Part shown: piece after piece, positions 48,587 to 58,802 of the stretch
How the letters are laid out: every line of letters begins with the position of its first letter
Position numbering within the stretch: position 1 is the stretch's first letter
DNA from: Calditrichota bacterium
GTDB taxonomy: Bacteria; Zhuqueibacterota; Zhuqueibacteria; Zhuqueibacterales; Geothermadaptataceae
Reading direction: 5' to 3'
Length of the DNA stretch: 64,000 nucleotides
Assembly (NCBI GenBank): GCA_008501765.1
Contig: QQUE01000002.1
Location: forward strand, 742,336 to 806,335
Notes under the pieces: model-generated
Database searches by the model: none
Told to the model about the DNA's origin: nothing
What the model saw: the letters and a program-made list of their open reading frames with translations, nothing else
Position numbers and translations under genes: made by a program

Positions 48587-51500
48587 ATGATGAAAAAGAA
48601 AATACTTAAAATTTTTATCTGGTTTTTTACCGTCCTTTTTCTGCTGCTGGCCGGCGTTTTTCTCACCACACAAACGCGTTTTTTTAAAGATTGGCTGCGC
48701 GTTAAACTGTTGGAGGCCGCGGCTGAAAACCTGAACGCTGAACTACAGCTTGGCACAATCGACGGCAATCTCATCTCCGATTTTCAACTTGATGATTTGG
48801 TGCTGCTCGTATCTGGCGACACACTTCTCTATCTCCCCTCCCTGAAATTTAGAATTGTGCCCAAAAATTTAATTCGAAAAGAAGTGCGGCTCAAGGTTTT
48901 AGCGGTGGATTCTCTGCGCTTGTTTTTGCTTCAGCATGCGGACAGCAGTTGGAATTTTGAACACATTGTGAAAACCGATACATCCACACGTGCCCCGGCG
49001 AACGAAACTGCGCCATTTCAATGGAAATTGCTTTTCGAAAATATTCATTTTAGCGAAGCGGCCATTTCATTTATGCCTCTGGAAAAGATGCCGGCTTTTC
49101 CTGAGAAAATCAAAGCAATCGATCTCGACCTCGATGCCCAATATATTAACGATGTGCTTGACGTGCAAATGCGAAATCTGAGTTTTTTGACTGTTAAACC
49201 ACAATTCGCCATGCAAAGATTGGCGTTCAAAATAAAATATGAAAAAAACCGAATAGCGATCAATGCGCTTGATTTTGCCACGCAGCAAAGCCATTTTTCA
49301 GGAAATATAATTTACGAAATGCACGACGATATTTTTGTAGATTTTGATCTCACTGCGGATCCGTTTCACTTTGATGAGATTAAGGCCTTTGTACCCGGTT
49401 TCAATTTTTATGGCCAGCCTGCAATCAAACTGCGGGCGCAGCTTGCCGGGGATAGCCTCAGCTATAATTTACAAGTAACCGAAAAAGAACAATTTCTTAC
49501 CGCCGCCGGTTCGATAGCCGATATTTCTACCTTTGAAAAATATAAAAGTCACCTTGTTGCAAAAAATATAAAACCGGGCTACTGGGTGCGTGATGATTCT
49601 TTGCAGATTGGGTTTGACGGCATGTTCGATCTCACCGGCTCCGGCCTGGCGCCCGAATCTGCGATAGTTCAGCTAACGGCTTCGCTCAGCTCTGTCGAAT
49701 TATGGCAGCGCCATCTGGATTCGGTCGCGGCAAAATTCTCTTTAAAGTCGAACAAATTAACCACACGCGCAGCGATTTCTGCTCCTTTGGGACACATTAA
49801 TTTTGCTGGGAAAATCGCAGACCTCGTTGGAACGCAGAAATTCTCATTTGATTTCGCGGCACATAAAATTGACTTGAATTCGATAGCGCTCACGGACAGC
49901 CTCGATTCGGATATAAATTTCACCATCAATGTTTCCGGCCGCAATTTGAACCCGGATTCACTGGAATGCAATTTTGAATTCAAGATGCTGCCGTCCTCTG
50001 TTATCGGTGCAAAAATTGACACTCTGTTTTCATGGGGCTCATGGGGTGGTGATTCGGGGAGAATAGATACGTTGCATGTCGAAAGCCCGTTGGGCCGTTT
50101 CTTTCTTGCGGGAAACATTGGTATTGAAACCAACAACAATATTCAATTTCACGGCGACCTGGGAAATTTGCAGTGGGTGCAAAACCAAATTTCAGCCGAT
50201 ACGCTGCAGGCAGCCGGTTTTTTTGAGGGGCACGTGCGTGGCACAACGAATGCGCTTTTTGTTGGTGGCAAATATGATTTTCAAGATATCGTCTATAATA
50301 ATCTCTATTTTGGGCAGGCGCGTGGTGATTTTGTGACAACAGTCGCAAACAATGCGATTCAGGCCCGTGGTGGGCTCTTGGTGCAAAAGCTGGCTTTGTC
50401 CGAAACAGCGATGGATACGGTTGATTTAACCTGGAATTTTGCAGATTCGGTTTTAAAATCGGATATTTATCTGTCGCGGCAGGATACGATTCAAAGCAAA
50501 ATCCGGTTTTCATACCATGTACAAGAAATTCCGGAAATCTGGATTACTGAGTTTGCTGCTCGATTAAAAAATTTATATTGGGAAAACAGATCAAAAAGCG
50601 CTCAAATTAATATTGGGCCAGATTATTATGAATTCCGCAATCTTGATTTCCAATCGCAAAACCAAAAAGTTGACATTGATGGATTTTGGCGGCAAAAAGG
50701 CGAAAATGATCTGAACATCAAAATCAGCGGATTGCAAATAAAACCAATCTTTCAATTGATGCAATTTAAAGAAGAAATTACCGGCCAGATAAATTCGGAT
50801 ATTCTAATAGAAGGCACTGCTGCAGATCCACAGATTCGTGGCGATTTAAAGGTTGACAACGGTCGAATAATGGAGTTCCATTTCGAGCAGTGGCAGGGGC
50901 CATTTTCATTATTGAATAGCCACATCAACTGGGATTTTACACTAAAACAAGACAGTTTACGCGGAATGAAATTCGATGGATTCTTGCCTGTAAATGTCGC
51001 GGCCGCTGAAAACGAGTCGTTTCTGGTGATGAATGCTCCGATGCGGATTCACGCTATAAATACAAAACGGGGCGGCTTGGATCTGTCTTTTTTGCAGGCG
51101 TTTTTTCCGGACATGAAAAATGTTAAAGGGCGTTTTCTGGCCAATGTGAAAGTGACGCACACGCTGGAGAATCCACTTCCAGCCGGGTCTGTTCGCGTTT
51201 TCGATGGCCGGTTTGATATTCCGCGTTATGGGGTGCGTTACAAAAATCTGCAGTTGGCCGTCCAGTTCGATTCTACAGATATTCGTATTCAACAGTTAGA
51301 GCTTCAGGGTGGGAAGGGACGTTTGGCTTTATCCGGAAACCTGGCATTTGATGATGGCATTCAGGAAGGAATCCGGGCAGCCAATCTGAATATTTCTGCT
51401 AAAAATTTTCAAGTCGCTAAAAACCGGGACATATTTATGGTTGTCGATGCCGATGCCCGCTTTTTTGGTGATATTGCCAAACCCCGGTTTGATGGGGATA

Positions 51501-52426
51501 TTTTATTGCGCCGCTCCACCTTTAATTTAAACGCCCTCGAAAATTCCCGCTATGTCGAATTGGAGCAGGTACAGCCTCTTTTAGTCCAGGCTCGAGTGGA
51601 TACCATCGCAGAGAAGATTGTGAAAGAAACAAAAATTGCAAAGCCGGAAGAAGTGTCACGCGATCAGGTGAGCCTGTATTATGAAAATCTTAAAGGTGAA
51701 CTGCGCATTGAAATCGGCCGAAACACCTGGTTGCGCAGTCCGTCTTTGAACGTGGAAGTGAAGGGGAAATTGCTGCAAACAAAACACGGTGTTGATTTCG
51801 AAATGCCTGTTGGCACGATGACGGTTGTTCGGGGGAGTTATGATTTTCTCGGGAAAAGTTTTAAGATTGAGCAGGGAGAATTTATTCTCGACGGTGGGGA
51901 GGAAATTAATCCTCTCATCGATCTTGAGGCCATATATTCTATTCGTGACGAAGATAGAAACGAAATCCGTATTCTCGTTTCCGGCCGTGCTCTCGATCCC
52001 GAAATAACTTTTTATTTTAATAATGAGCAAATCGAAGAATCAAATGCGGTCAGCTACATTGTTTTTGGGCGCGATTTGGAGCAAGTTTCGAGTGGGGAAA
52101 AACAGGATTTGCAAAGCGGGCAACTGTTAACCCAGCTCGCGGCGGCTCAGCTTACGAAAAACCTGGGAAAAAAACTATCCCTCGATGTCATCGAATTTCA
52201 AGGTAAAACCGAAGCGGATGCCGCTTCATCAATTACAGTCGGGCGCTACATCAGCGACCACATTTTTATCAGCATCCAGCAACTCATCGGTGGGGAAAAC
52301 TGGGAAACGATGGAAAGCCTGCGTGCTACGCTTGAGCTGGAATTGATGAATAATATTTTCATGCAATTTACCAAAGGGGATGAAAAGTCCACGGGTTTTG
52401 ACCTCATCTGGAAATATCAAAAATAA
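48587..52426 (+). CDS. tamB: TamB-like translocation and assembly module protein (AsmA-like)
   Basis: The 1279-residue protein has an N-terminal membrane anchor (about residues 7-28) and then a very long beta-rich periplasmic region of repeating amphipathic strands, as expected for the hydrophobic-groove fold of TamB/AsmA-like lipid bridges. The C-terminal DUF490 domain (about 960-1279) is clear, with VGTMTVVRGSYDFLGKSF and IEQGEFILDGGEEINPLIDL and a terminal barrel-like end (MNNIFMQFTKGDEKSTGFDL). It starts six bases after the TamA-like gene. Together they should form a TAM complex between the two membranes, now widely seen as a phospholipid route. Confidence 0.9.
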   Translation: MMKKKILKIFIWFFTVLFLLLAGVFLTTQTRFFKDWLRVKLLEAAAENLNAELQLGTIDGNLISDFQLDDLVLLVSGDTLLYLPSLKFRIVPKNLIRKEVRLKVLAVDSLRLFLLQHADSSWNFEHIVKTDTSTRAPANETAPFQWKLLFENIHFSEAAISFMPLEKMPAFPEKIKAIDLDLDAQYINDVLDVQMRNLSFLTVKPQFAMQRLAFKIKYEKNRIAINALDFATQQSHFSGNIIYEMHDDIFVDFDLTADPFHFDEIKAFVPGFNFYGQPAIKLRAQLAGDSLSYNLQVTEKEQFLTAAGSIADISTFEKYKSHLVAKNIKPGYWVRDDSLQIGFDGMFDLTGSGLAPESAIVQLTASLSSVELWQRHLDSVAAKFSLKSNKLTTRAAISAPLGHINFAGKIADLVGTQKFSFDFAAHKIDLNSIALTDSLDSDINFTINVSGRNLNPDSLECNFEFKMLPSSVIGAKIDTLFSWGSWGGDSGRIDTLHVESPLGRFFLAGNIGIETNNNIQFHGDLGNLQWVQNQISADTLQAAGFFEGHVRGTTNALFVGGKYDFQDIVYNNLYFGQARGDFVTTVANNAIQARGGLLVQKLALSETAMDTVDLTWNFADSVLKSDIYLSRQDTIQSKIRFSYHVQEIPEIWITEFAARLKNLYWENRSKSAQINIGPDYYEFRNLDFQSQNQKVDIDGFWRQKGENDLNIKISGLQIKPIFQLMQFKEEITGQINSDILIEGTAADPQIRGDLKVDNGRIMEFHFEQWQGPFSLLNSHINWDFTLKQDSLRGMKFDGFLPVNVAAAENESFLVMNAPMRIHAINTKRGGLDLSFLQAFFPDMKNVKGRFLANVKVTHTLENPLPAGSVRVFDGRFDIPRYGVRYKNLQLAVQFDSTDIRIQQLELQGGKGRLALSGNLAFDDGIQEGIRAANLNISAKNFQVAKNRDIFMVVDADARFFGDIAKPRFDGDILLRRSTFNLNALENSRYVELEQVQPLLVQARVDTIAEKIVKETKIAKPEEVSRDQVSLYYENLKGELRIEIGRNTWLRSPSLNVEVKGKLLQTKHGVDFEMPVGTMTVVRGSYDFLGKSFKIEQGEFILDGGEEINPLIDLEAIYSIRDEDRNEIRILVSGRALDPEITFYFNNEQIEESNAVSYIVFGRDLEQVSSGEKQDLQSGQLLTQLAAAQLTKNLGKKLSLDVIEFQGKTEADAASSITVGRYISDHIFISIQQLIGGENWETMESLRATLELELMNNIFMQFTKGDEKSTGFDLIWKYQK

Positions 52427-52513
52427 TCTTTGGTGATATTTGTCGAAAGAACGGTGGATTTTATATTTCATTTTTTTGCAGCTCTGGTATTTTTCTGACC
52501 ATTTTAAAATTTC

Positions 52514-52542
52514 TTGACAATCCATGAATTTATGTGTACCAT
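52514..52542 (+). promoter_or_regulatory. Sigma-70-type promoter for ssb
   Basis: A perfect TTGACA (52514-52519) is followed after 17 bases by TACCAT (52537-52542), four of six matches to the -10 consensus. It lies about 60 bp before the ssb start. Confidence 0.55.
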
Positions 52543-52601
52543 TTTATCGCATATGAAATCACATAATTGTATTAACCCTAAAGTAGAACGGGGGCTATTA
52601 A

Positions 52602-53039
52602 ATGGCACGTGGAGTAAACAAAGTTATTTTGATCGGTAGACTCGGTCAGGATCCCGAACTGCGCTACACACAATCGGGGCAACCTGTAGGTTCATTCAGT
52701 GTGGCGACGAATGAGGCATGGAAAAGCAAAGACGGCACGATGCAGGAGCGTACAGAATGGCACAATATCGTCGTCTGGGCCCGTCTCGCTGAACTGGCAA
52801 ACGAGTATTTGAAAAAGGGAAGTATGGTCTATCTCGAAGGTAGATTACAAACGCGCAACTGGGACGACAAGGACGGAGTAAAACACTATAAAACGGAAGT
52901 TGTCGCTCAAACAATGCAATTTCTTGATTCACGGGAGCAGGGACAGGGCACCGGCGCCCGACCGTCAACACCGCCACCTCCGGAACCACCGGAGGGAGAT
53001 TTCATGGATCCTTCCAATGAAAATGACCTGCCCTTTTAA
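52602..53039 (+). CDS. ssb: Single-stranded DNA-binding protein
   Basis: The 145-residue protein has the SSB OB fold: [20 protein letters not shown], then [48 protein letters not shown] split over residues 46-85, and a flexible proline- and glycine-rich linker. It ends in the acidic tail NENDLPF, whose DLPF tip recruits repair and replication partners such as RecO. It would coat single-stranded DNA as a tetramer. It has its own promoter and terminator, so it is a single-gene unit. Confidence 0.96.
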   Translation: MARGVNKVILIGRLGQDPELRYTQSGQPVGSFSVATNEAWKSKDGTMQERTEWHNIVVWARLAELANEYLKKGSMVYLEGRLQTRNWDDKDGVKHYKTEVVAQTMQFLDSREQGQGTGARPSTPPPPEPPEGDFMDPSNENDLPF

Positions 53040-53049
53040 CTTTTTTGAA

Positions 53050-53076
53050 AATCCGGATAATATCCGGATTTTTTTT
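53050..53076 (+). terminator. Strong intrinsic terminator after ssb
   Basis: AATCCGGAT (53050-53058), loop AAT, ATCCGGATT (53062-53070) and a run of eight T. It lies 10 bp after the ssb stop. Confidence 0.88.
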
Positions 53077-53197
53077 GCAGGCACCTCCACGGCATAGCTG
53101 TCGTTTTAATTTGGACATTCAGGTAAGATTTTATATATTGAGCGCGCCGTATTTCCAGAGTTTTTCAGTTATAAATGGAATAAAGGAATCATTGAAA

Positions 53198-53638
53198 ATG
53201 ACCTCAATTCAGGATTTATCAGAAATTCGCACCATCGATCAGCTTCCCTCCGAATTGAAAAAGTTTGCGCACAGCGCTATTGAAGCGAAGAAGGGCGCGT
53301 TGCCTGTTTATTCGAAATTTCACGTCGGTGCTGCACTGCGGACAGAAGACGGCGCGTTGTTCAGTGGCGGCAACATTGAATGCAGCAGTTATAGTCTGAC
53401 AATTTGTGCTGAGCGTGTGGCAATTTTTAAGGCACTTTCTGAGGGAGCACGTGATTTTGACCTGATTTTTATTGCCACGGATACGGAAGAATTTTGCCCT
53501 CCGTGTGGCGCCTGCCGGCAGGTTTTGTGGGATTTTGCCCCCACTCTTCAAATTTATCTGATAAATAAAAAAGGGGAAATTAAAGTAGAAAAGTTGAGTG
53601 AAATTTTACCAAATGCCTTTGGCGCAAACCTTCTTTGA
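53198..53638 (+). CDS. cdd: Cytidine deaminase
   Basis: ATG 53198 gives 146 residues, the family size, with AAGGA upstream; a longer frame overlaps the ssb terminator. The zinc-dependent enzyme deaminates cytidine and deoxycytidine to uridine forms. It shows YSKFHVGAALRTEDGALFSGG, then NIECSSYSLTICAERVAIFKAL with the first zinc Cys and catalytic Glu (CAE), and CPPCGACRQVLWDF with the two other zinc cysteines (PCGAC). It starts the nucleoside salvage block and is 10 bp ahead of udk. Confidence 0.94.
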   Translation: MTSIQDLSEIRTIDQLPSELKKFAHSAIEAKKGALPVYSKFHVGAALRTEDGALFSGGNIECSSYSLTICAERVAIFKALSEGARDFDLIFIATDTEEFCPPCGACRQVLWDFAPTLQIYLINKKGEIKVEKLSEILPNAFGANLL

Positions 53639-53648
53639 GTAATATATA

Positions 53649-54278
53649 ATGTCCACAAACGGAATATTGATTGGAATGGCCGGTGGGACCGGATCCGGGA
53701 AATCGTTGGTTTCGAAACGTATCGTGCAAAACCTGGGATCGGATGATGTGGCTGTTATCGAACAGGATGCCTATTATAAAGATTTAACCTACATGTCCGT
53801 CGAAGAGCGTGCCCATTATAACTTTGACCATCCGGATTCAATTGACCATGAAATGTTGCTGCACCAGGTAAAAGAACTGCTGGCCGGCCGTGCTGTCGAA
53901 CAACCGATTTATGATTTTGCGAAACACACGCACAAGGAAGAAACGAAACGATTTGGCCCCCACCATATCATTATTCTTGAGGGAATTCTCATACTTTATT
54001 ATCCCCGGTTGCGTGAACTCATGGATATCAAAGTTTTTGTGGATACCGATGCTGATATCCGCCTTTTGCGTCGCCTGAAACGTGACGTTAAGGAAAGGGG
54101 ACGCAGTGTTGATTCGGTCCTTGAACAATATGAAAAAAGCGTGCGCCCGATGCACCAACAATTTGTTGAACCCACCAAACGCTATGCAGATATTATTATT
54201 CCCCAGGGGGGTCACAATATGGTGGCCATTAATTTATTTCAAACAAAAATAGAATCGCTGCTGCGAGAAAAAGCGTAA
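53649..54278 (+). CDS. udk: Uridine kinase
   Basis: The 209-residue kinase phosphorylates uridine and cytidine to UMP and CMP. The P-loop is GGTGSGKS (residues 12-19), followed by VIEQDAYYKDLTYM with the catalytic Asp, YNFDHPDSIDHEMLL, PIYDFAKHTH, IILEGILILYY, and the arginine-rich lid RLLRRLKRDVKERGRS. All key uridine kinase features are present. It follows cdd, so cytidine can pass through uridine to UMP. tdk starts 37 bp later. Confidence 0.95.
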   Translation: MSTNGILIGMAGGTGSGKSLVSKRIVQNLGSDDVAVIEQDAYYKDLTYMSVEERAHYNFDHPDSIDHEMLLHQVKELLAGRAVEQPIYDFAKHTHKEETKRFGPHHIIILEGILILYYPRLRELMDIKVFVDTDADIRLLRRLKRDVKERGRSVDSVLEQYEKSVRPMHQQFVEPTKRYADIIIPQGGHNMVAINLFQTKIESLLREKA

Positions 54279-54315
54279 ATAATGCCGAAGATTACAGATT
54301 CACAGAGGAGAGAGA

Positions 54316-54882
54316 ATGTTACACGTTATCGATAAAGATTACGGCTGGATCGAGGTCATTTGTGGAAGTATGTTTTCCGGGAAATCAGAGGAGTTAATCC
54401 GCCGCCTTCGACGGGCGCAAATCGCAAAACAAACGGTGGCGATTTTCAAACCAGCTATCGATGATCGATACTCAACAGATCATATCGTTTCGCATAGCGA
54501 ACAGCGCATTAAGTCCATAGCGGTTAAATCCGCCAAAGAAATCATTGAAAAATCCCGGGGTGCCCATGTTGTGGGAATCGATGAAGTGCAGTTTTTTGCG
54601 CCGGATATTATTGAGGTGTGCAACGATTTGGCAAATAAAGGAAAAAGGGTAATCTGTGCCGGGCTGGATCAGGATTATAAAACCCGGCCATTTGGTTCGG
54701 TGCCCCAACTTTTGGCGATCGCCGAATCAATCACGAAAACTTTAGCGATTTGCATGCGTTGTGGTGCTCCGGCAAACCGAACGCAACGCCTGTCAAAAGA
54801 CAGCGATCAGGTCATCGTTGGAGCAACGGAGATTTATGAAGCCCGCTGCCGGATGTGCTACAAATCCCCGGAAGATTTATAG
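54316..54882 (+). CDS. tdk: Thymidine kinase
   Basis: The 188-residue type II thymidine kinase has the P-loop [19 protein letters not shown], the Walker B DEVQFF (residues near 93-98), [14 protein letters not shown] in the thymidine site and the zinc-binding cysteines CMRCG and CRMCY. It makes dTMP from thymidine. An AGAGGAGAGAG-type ribosome-binding site precedes the ATG. It continues the pyrimidine salvage genes cdd and udk. Confidence 0.95.
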   Translation: MLHVIDKDYGWIEVICGSMFSGKSEELIRRLRRAQIAKQTVAIFKPAIDDRYSTDHIVSHSEQRIKSIAVKSAKEIIEKSRGAHVVGIDEVQFFAPDIIEVCNDLANKGKRVICAGLDQDYKTRPFGSVPQLLAIAESITKTLAICMRCGAPANRTQRLSKDSDQVIVGATEIYEARCRMCYKSPEDL

Positions 54883-55055
54883 ATTCAGCGTACAATATGG
54901 GAATATTTGATAGTAACTTTTTCTGAATAGTCGTCTTTTTCCACTATGGCAGGATTATGAAAAGTAACAGGTTGTTGGTGCTACCAAAATCTATAAAGTT
55001 CAGTGCTGAAATTGTATATTCCACCAAAATCTGAAAACATGCAAAGGGAGAAATA

Positions 55056-56375
55056 ATGGATATTGCTATGTCAATTTTATTTGGGTTGTTTGGATTAGCA
55101 ACACTGTTAGGAATTGCTTATCTATTCTCGAATAATAGAAAAAAAATAAATTGGCAGCAAGTTGGCACCGGGGTTGGTATTCAAATTATCTTTGCTGTAT
55201 TCGTTATTCTAACTCCTTGGGGAACATTGGTTTTTGACTATATCGGAAACTTTTTTGTAAAAATAATTTCATTTACCTTTGATGGAGCTGAATTTGTTTT
55301 TGGTGTGCTTTCGAGCCAAGAAAACCTGGTCAAGGCTTTTCCGGAAAACATGCCAGGAATTGGATTCGTATTTGCTTTTCAAGTGTTACCGACGCTGATC
55401 TTTTTCTCATCGCTTATGTCTGTGCTATACCACCTGGGTGTAATGCAGAAAATTGTTCAGGGAATGGCCTGGGTTATGGTTAAATTGTTAAAAATTAGCG
55501 GCTCGGAGTCAATTTCTGTGGCAGCAAATGTATTTATCGGGCAAACAGAAGCGCCATTAGTCGTCAGGCCATATGTCGAAACTATGACAAAGTCGGAATT
55601 GTTAACCCTCATGATTGGTGGCATGGCAACCATAGCTGGTGGCGTATTGGCTGCATATGTTGGATTACTTGGTGGGACCGATCCGGAACAACAGCTATTT
55701 TATGCTAAACATTTGTTATCAGCCAGTATTATGGCTGCACCCGCGACAATCGTAATTGCCAAGATGTTGATTCCCGAAACACAGCAGTCACAAACTATGG
55801 GCGATATTAATGTAAAAGTTGAAAAGACCGCATCGAATACTATTGAGGCTGCTGCGAATGGAGCATCGGATGGGATGAGACTTGCCATAAATGTTGCAGC
55901 AATGCTTTTGGCATTTATCGCATTAATAGCTATGATAAATTGGATTATTGAAGGTGTTTTTACAGATCTTTTGGGACTCACTGTTCAAGATGGAAAACCG
56001 ATAAATTTAGAAATAATTTTGGGTTATATTTTAAGCCCAATTGCCTGGATTATTGGAGTTCCATGGTCTGACGCGACAACGGTAGGATCTTTAATTGGGC
56101 AAAAAGTTGTATTAAATGAATTTATCGCTTATTTGCAGCTTTCTCAACTGATTCCGCAGGAAGTATTAAGCGAAAAGGCCATCCTAATTTCGACCTATGC
56201 TTTGTGCGGGTTTGCTAATTTTTCTTCTATTGCTATACAGATCGCAGGTATTGGCGGAATTGCTCCCGGGAGACGTAGCGATTTAGCTAAATTCGGATTG
56301 CGGGCTGTTCTGGGTGGAAGCTTGGCAACTTTTATGACAGCAACGATTGCAGGTGTATTGTATTCGTTGTTATAA
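55056..56375 (+). CDS. nupC: Concentrative nucleoside transporter (NupC/CNT family)
   Basis: The 439-residue inner-membrane protein has the CNT layout of about eight to ten spans. It carries the family blocks ILFGLFGLATLLGIAYLFS at the start, the transport-core FIGQTEAPLVVRPYVETMTKSE with its conserved QTEAP, TLMIGGMATIAGGVLAAYVG, and YALCGFANFSSIAIQIAGIG near the end. It should import nucleosides with Na+ or H+. It is placed between the kinases and the phosphorylase, which fits supplying them. A palindrome TTCAGTGCTGAA at 54999-55010 in the upstream gap could be an operator. Confidence 0.92.
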   Translation: MDIAMSILFGLFGLATLLGIAYLFSNNRKKINWQQVGTGVGIQIIFAVFVILTPWGTLVFDYIGNFFVKIISFTFDGAEFVFGVLSSQENLVKAFPENMPGIGFVFAFQVLPTLIFFSSLMSVLYHLGVMQKIVQGMAWVMVKLLKISGSESISVAANVFIGQTEAPLVVRPYVETMTKSELLTLMIGGMATIAGGVLAAYVGLLGGTDPEQQLFYAKHLLSASIMAAPATIVIAKMLIPETQQSQTMGDINVKVEKTASNTIEAAANGASDGMRLAINVAAMLLAFIALIAMINWIIEGVFTDLLGLTVQDGKPINLEIILGYILSPIAWIIGVPWSDATTVGSLIGQKVVLNEFIAYLQLSQLIPQEVLSEKAILISTYALCGFANFSSIAIQIAGIGGIAPGRRSDLAKFGLRAVLGGSLATFMTATIAGVLYSLL

Positions 56376-56542
56376 AATGAATATAATAGCACAGAGTTGA
56401 AGATAATCTATCGCAGAATATCTTTAATTACGCCTTTGCTCATTTTTCTTAAACCGATATGTAAATATGTAGTAGAAACACAGGCCCGAGTGTTTATCAA
56501 TGATTAAATCGAATAGAAATTTTATAAATCGAGGATAATCTG

Positions 56543-57382
56543 GTGCAGAGCCAAACAGTAGATAACATCGACCAAGTTTTATTGAAGAAAGCATCTGCTA
56601 AAATCCGAAAGGCATTTGGAGAGTTGCCTGATACGGCGATAATTCTGGGTTCTGGCCTCGGTATATTGGCCGACCAGTTGGCCAATTCGCGCACATTGGC
56701 AACGAAAGAAATTCCCGGATATCCTGCTTCCACGGTTGCAGGCCACCGTGGGCGTTGGGTGCTCGGTGATCTGAGTGGGAACACAATTCTCGCTGTTCAG
56801 GGTAGGATTCATGGATATGAAGGCCATAATATGGCTGTTCTCGCACTGCCGATAAATATTTTGGCCTCCTGTGGGATAAAAAATCTTGTGGTCACCAATG
56901 CTGCCGGAGCGATAAACCGGTTTTATGCTCCGGGACATTTTATGGTAATAGATGACCACATAAATATGAATTTTAGCAATCCGTTGTTCGGCAAAAATGA
57001 TGATAAATTTGGCCCACGATTTCCTGACATGTCCGCCCCCTACGATCCGAAGTTGAAGGAAAAAACAATGCAAATTGGAAGGGAGTTGGGGATAAAGATG
57101 CATAGGGGCGTTTATGTAAGCGTAAGGGGGCCGTCCTACGAAACAGCCGCAGAGATTCGCATGTTTGAGCGGCTTGGCGCCGATGTGGTCGGGATGTCAA
57201 CGGTGCCGGAGGTTATCGCTGCTGTTCATCGGGGATTAAAAGTTGTTGGCATCTCCTGTATTTCGAATATGGCGACTGGAATGTCAGATCAACCACTCCG
57301 ACATGACGAAGTCACTGAAGTGGCGGAACAAGTCAAAGGGCACTTTTTGCAATTAATTGCAAAAGTTGTTGCGGAAACTTAG
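56543..57382 (+). CDS. punA: Purine nucleoside phosphorylase
   Basis: The 279-residue enzyme cleaves purine nucleosides with phosphate to base and ribose 1-phosphate. It is the trimeric PNP I type: AIILGSGLGILADQ, STVAGHRGRWV (phosphate-binding), GRIHGYEGHNM, VVTNAAGAIN, and GVYVSVRGPSYETAAEIRMFERLGADVVGMSTVPE written here in outline, with the Glu and Asn (ISCISNMATGM) base-binding residues. The start is GTG 56543, eight bases after GAGG. It adds a purine branch to the pyrimidine salvage genes upstream. Confidence 0.94.
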   Translation: MQSQTVDNIDQVLLKKASAKIRKAFGELPDTAIILGSGLGILADQLANSRTLATKEIPGYPASTVAGHRGRWVLGDLSGNTILAVQGRIHGYEGHNMAVLALPINILASCGIKNLVVTNAAGAINRFYAPGHFMVIDDHINMNFSNPLFGKNDDKFGPRFPDMSAPYDPKLKEKTMQIGRELGIKMHRGVYVSVRGPSYETAAEIRMFERLGADVVGMSTVPEVIAAVHRGLKVVGISCISNMATGMSDQPLRHDEVTEVAEQVKGHFLQLIAKVVAET

Positions 57383-57464
57383 CCGATAATCAATGTCCGC
57401 TAAAAATAACTCATTCCATATAATTTGTAGATTCTTCTGTTGTTAACTGATGGAAGGGGTGAAA

Positions 57465-58802
57465 ATGCATGATAAAAAATCGATTTTGCTGCAAAACGGA
57501 TATGTTGTCACTATGGATGCGCAACAGCGTATCCTCCGGGCTGACATTCTCATTGAAGATGGAATAATTGTTAAAATTGGCACCATTCCAGGTAATCCAA
57601 ATTACACAACTATCGATTGTTCACGTCTAATAATCCTGCCGGGATTAATTCAAACCCACACTCATTTATGCCAGACCCTATTCCGGGGACAGGCCGATGA
57701 TTTGCAATTGCTGCCATGGTTAAAAGAAAAAATATGGCCGTTGGAATCAGGCCATGATGCCGCCACAATGCGAATATCGGCCCGGCTTGGCATTGCCGAA
57801 ATGGTGAAATCCGGTACGACCACAATACAGGATATGGGCGCTACCCGTTTTTATGATGAAGTTTTTGATGAGGCGAGAATGTCAGGTATTCGTCTCTGCG
57901 GTGGCAAATGTATGATGGATTTGAAAGAATCTGTACCCCAATTCCTGCTGGAGGATACAAAAAGTAGTCTGCGAGAAACGGAACGATTAATTGCTACGTG
58001 GCACGGCAGTGAAAAGAACCGGCTGCGTTACAGTGTTGCGCCACGGTTTGCGGTGTCGTGTACGCCTGAATTGATTCGTGAAAGTGCTGCTTTAGCCCGC
58101 CAAATGGACTGCTCGCTGCACACGCATGCTTCGGAAAACCGGGATGAAATTGCCCTGATAGAAGCCCGCACGAAATTGAGCAATATCCATTTTCTGCAAA
58201 AACATGGGTTTACCGGAGATGATGTCACGCTGGCCCATTGTGTCTGGTTGCAGGAAAACGAAATGGAGGTGTTGGAACAGACTAAAACCTCGGTGGCCCA
58301 TTGCCCGGCAAGTAACTTGAAACTGGCATCCGGATTTGCGCCAATTGTCGATTTGTTAAGACACGATATTTGTGTCAGCCTGGGCACCGATGGTGCGCCG
58401 TGCAACAACAATCACGATATGTTTTTTGAGATGCGTTTGGCTGCGTTAATCCATAAACCCAGGTATGGCGCAGATGCAATCACGGCGCATGATGTGGTGA
58501 AAATGGCGACCATCGAAGGGGCGCGTGCGCTTAATTTACACGATGAAATTGGATCCATTGAAGTAAACAAAAAGGCGGATATTATCGGTATCAGTGATAC
58601 GGCAATTCACTCAACCCCGAGTAACGATGTTTATAGCAAGATTGTTTATTCGATGAGTGGACACGATGTAGATTTTAATATGGTCGATGGCACTTTTCTC
58701 ATGCAAAACCGTGAGCTGCAAACGATGGACGAAGCGGAAATTCTGGCATCGGTGCAGCCGGCTCTGAATAAAGTTTATGCCAGCTTTCAGGAGAAATTAT
58801 GA
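57465..58802 (+). CDS. Amidohydrolase, MTA/SAH or adenosine-type deaminase family
   Basis: ATG 57465 is chosen because GGAAGGGG lies five bases upstream; this gives 445 residues. The enzyme is a metal-dependent TIM-barrel amidohydrolase of the COG0402 group. The metal sites are visible: HTH in IQTHTHLCQTLFRG, LHTHASEN, LAHCVWL, and the catalytic Asp in SLGTDGAPCNNNHDMF. Relatives include 5-methylthioadenosine/S-adenosylhomocysteine deaminase, 5'-deoxyadenosine deaminase, guanine deaminase and s-triazine hydrolases. Given punA just upstream and an inosine/xanthosine triphosphatase-like gene overlapping it downstream, an adenosine-type deaminase making inosine compounds is the best guess, not a proven one. 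Confidence 0.82.
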   Translation: MHDKKSILLQNGYVVTMDAQQRILRADILIEDGIIVKIGTIPGNPNYTTIDCSRLIILPGLIQTHTHLCQTLFRGQADDLQLLPWLKEKIWPLESGHDAATMRISARLGIAEMVKSGTTTIQDMGATRFYDEVFDEARMSGIRLCGGKCMMDLKESVPQFLLEDTKSSLRETERLIATWHGSEKNRLRYSVAPRFAVSCTPELIRESAALARQMDCSLHTHASENRDEIALIEARTKLSNIHFLQKHGFTGDDVTLAHCVWLQENEMEVLEQTKTSVAHCPASNLKLASGFAPIVDLLRHDICVSLGTDGAPCNNNHDMFFEMRLAALIHKPRYGADAITAHDVVKMATIEGARALNLHDEIGSIEVNKKADIIGISDTAIHSTPSNDVYSKIVYSMSGHDVDFNMVDGTFLMQNRELQTMDEAEILASVQPALNKVYASFQEKL

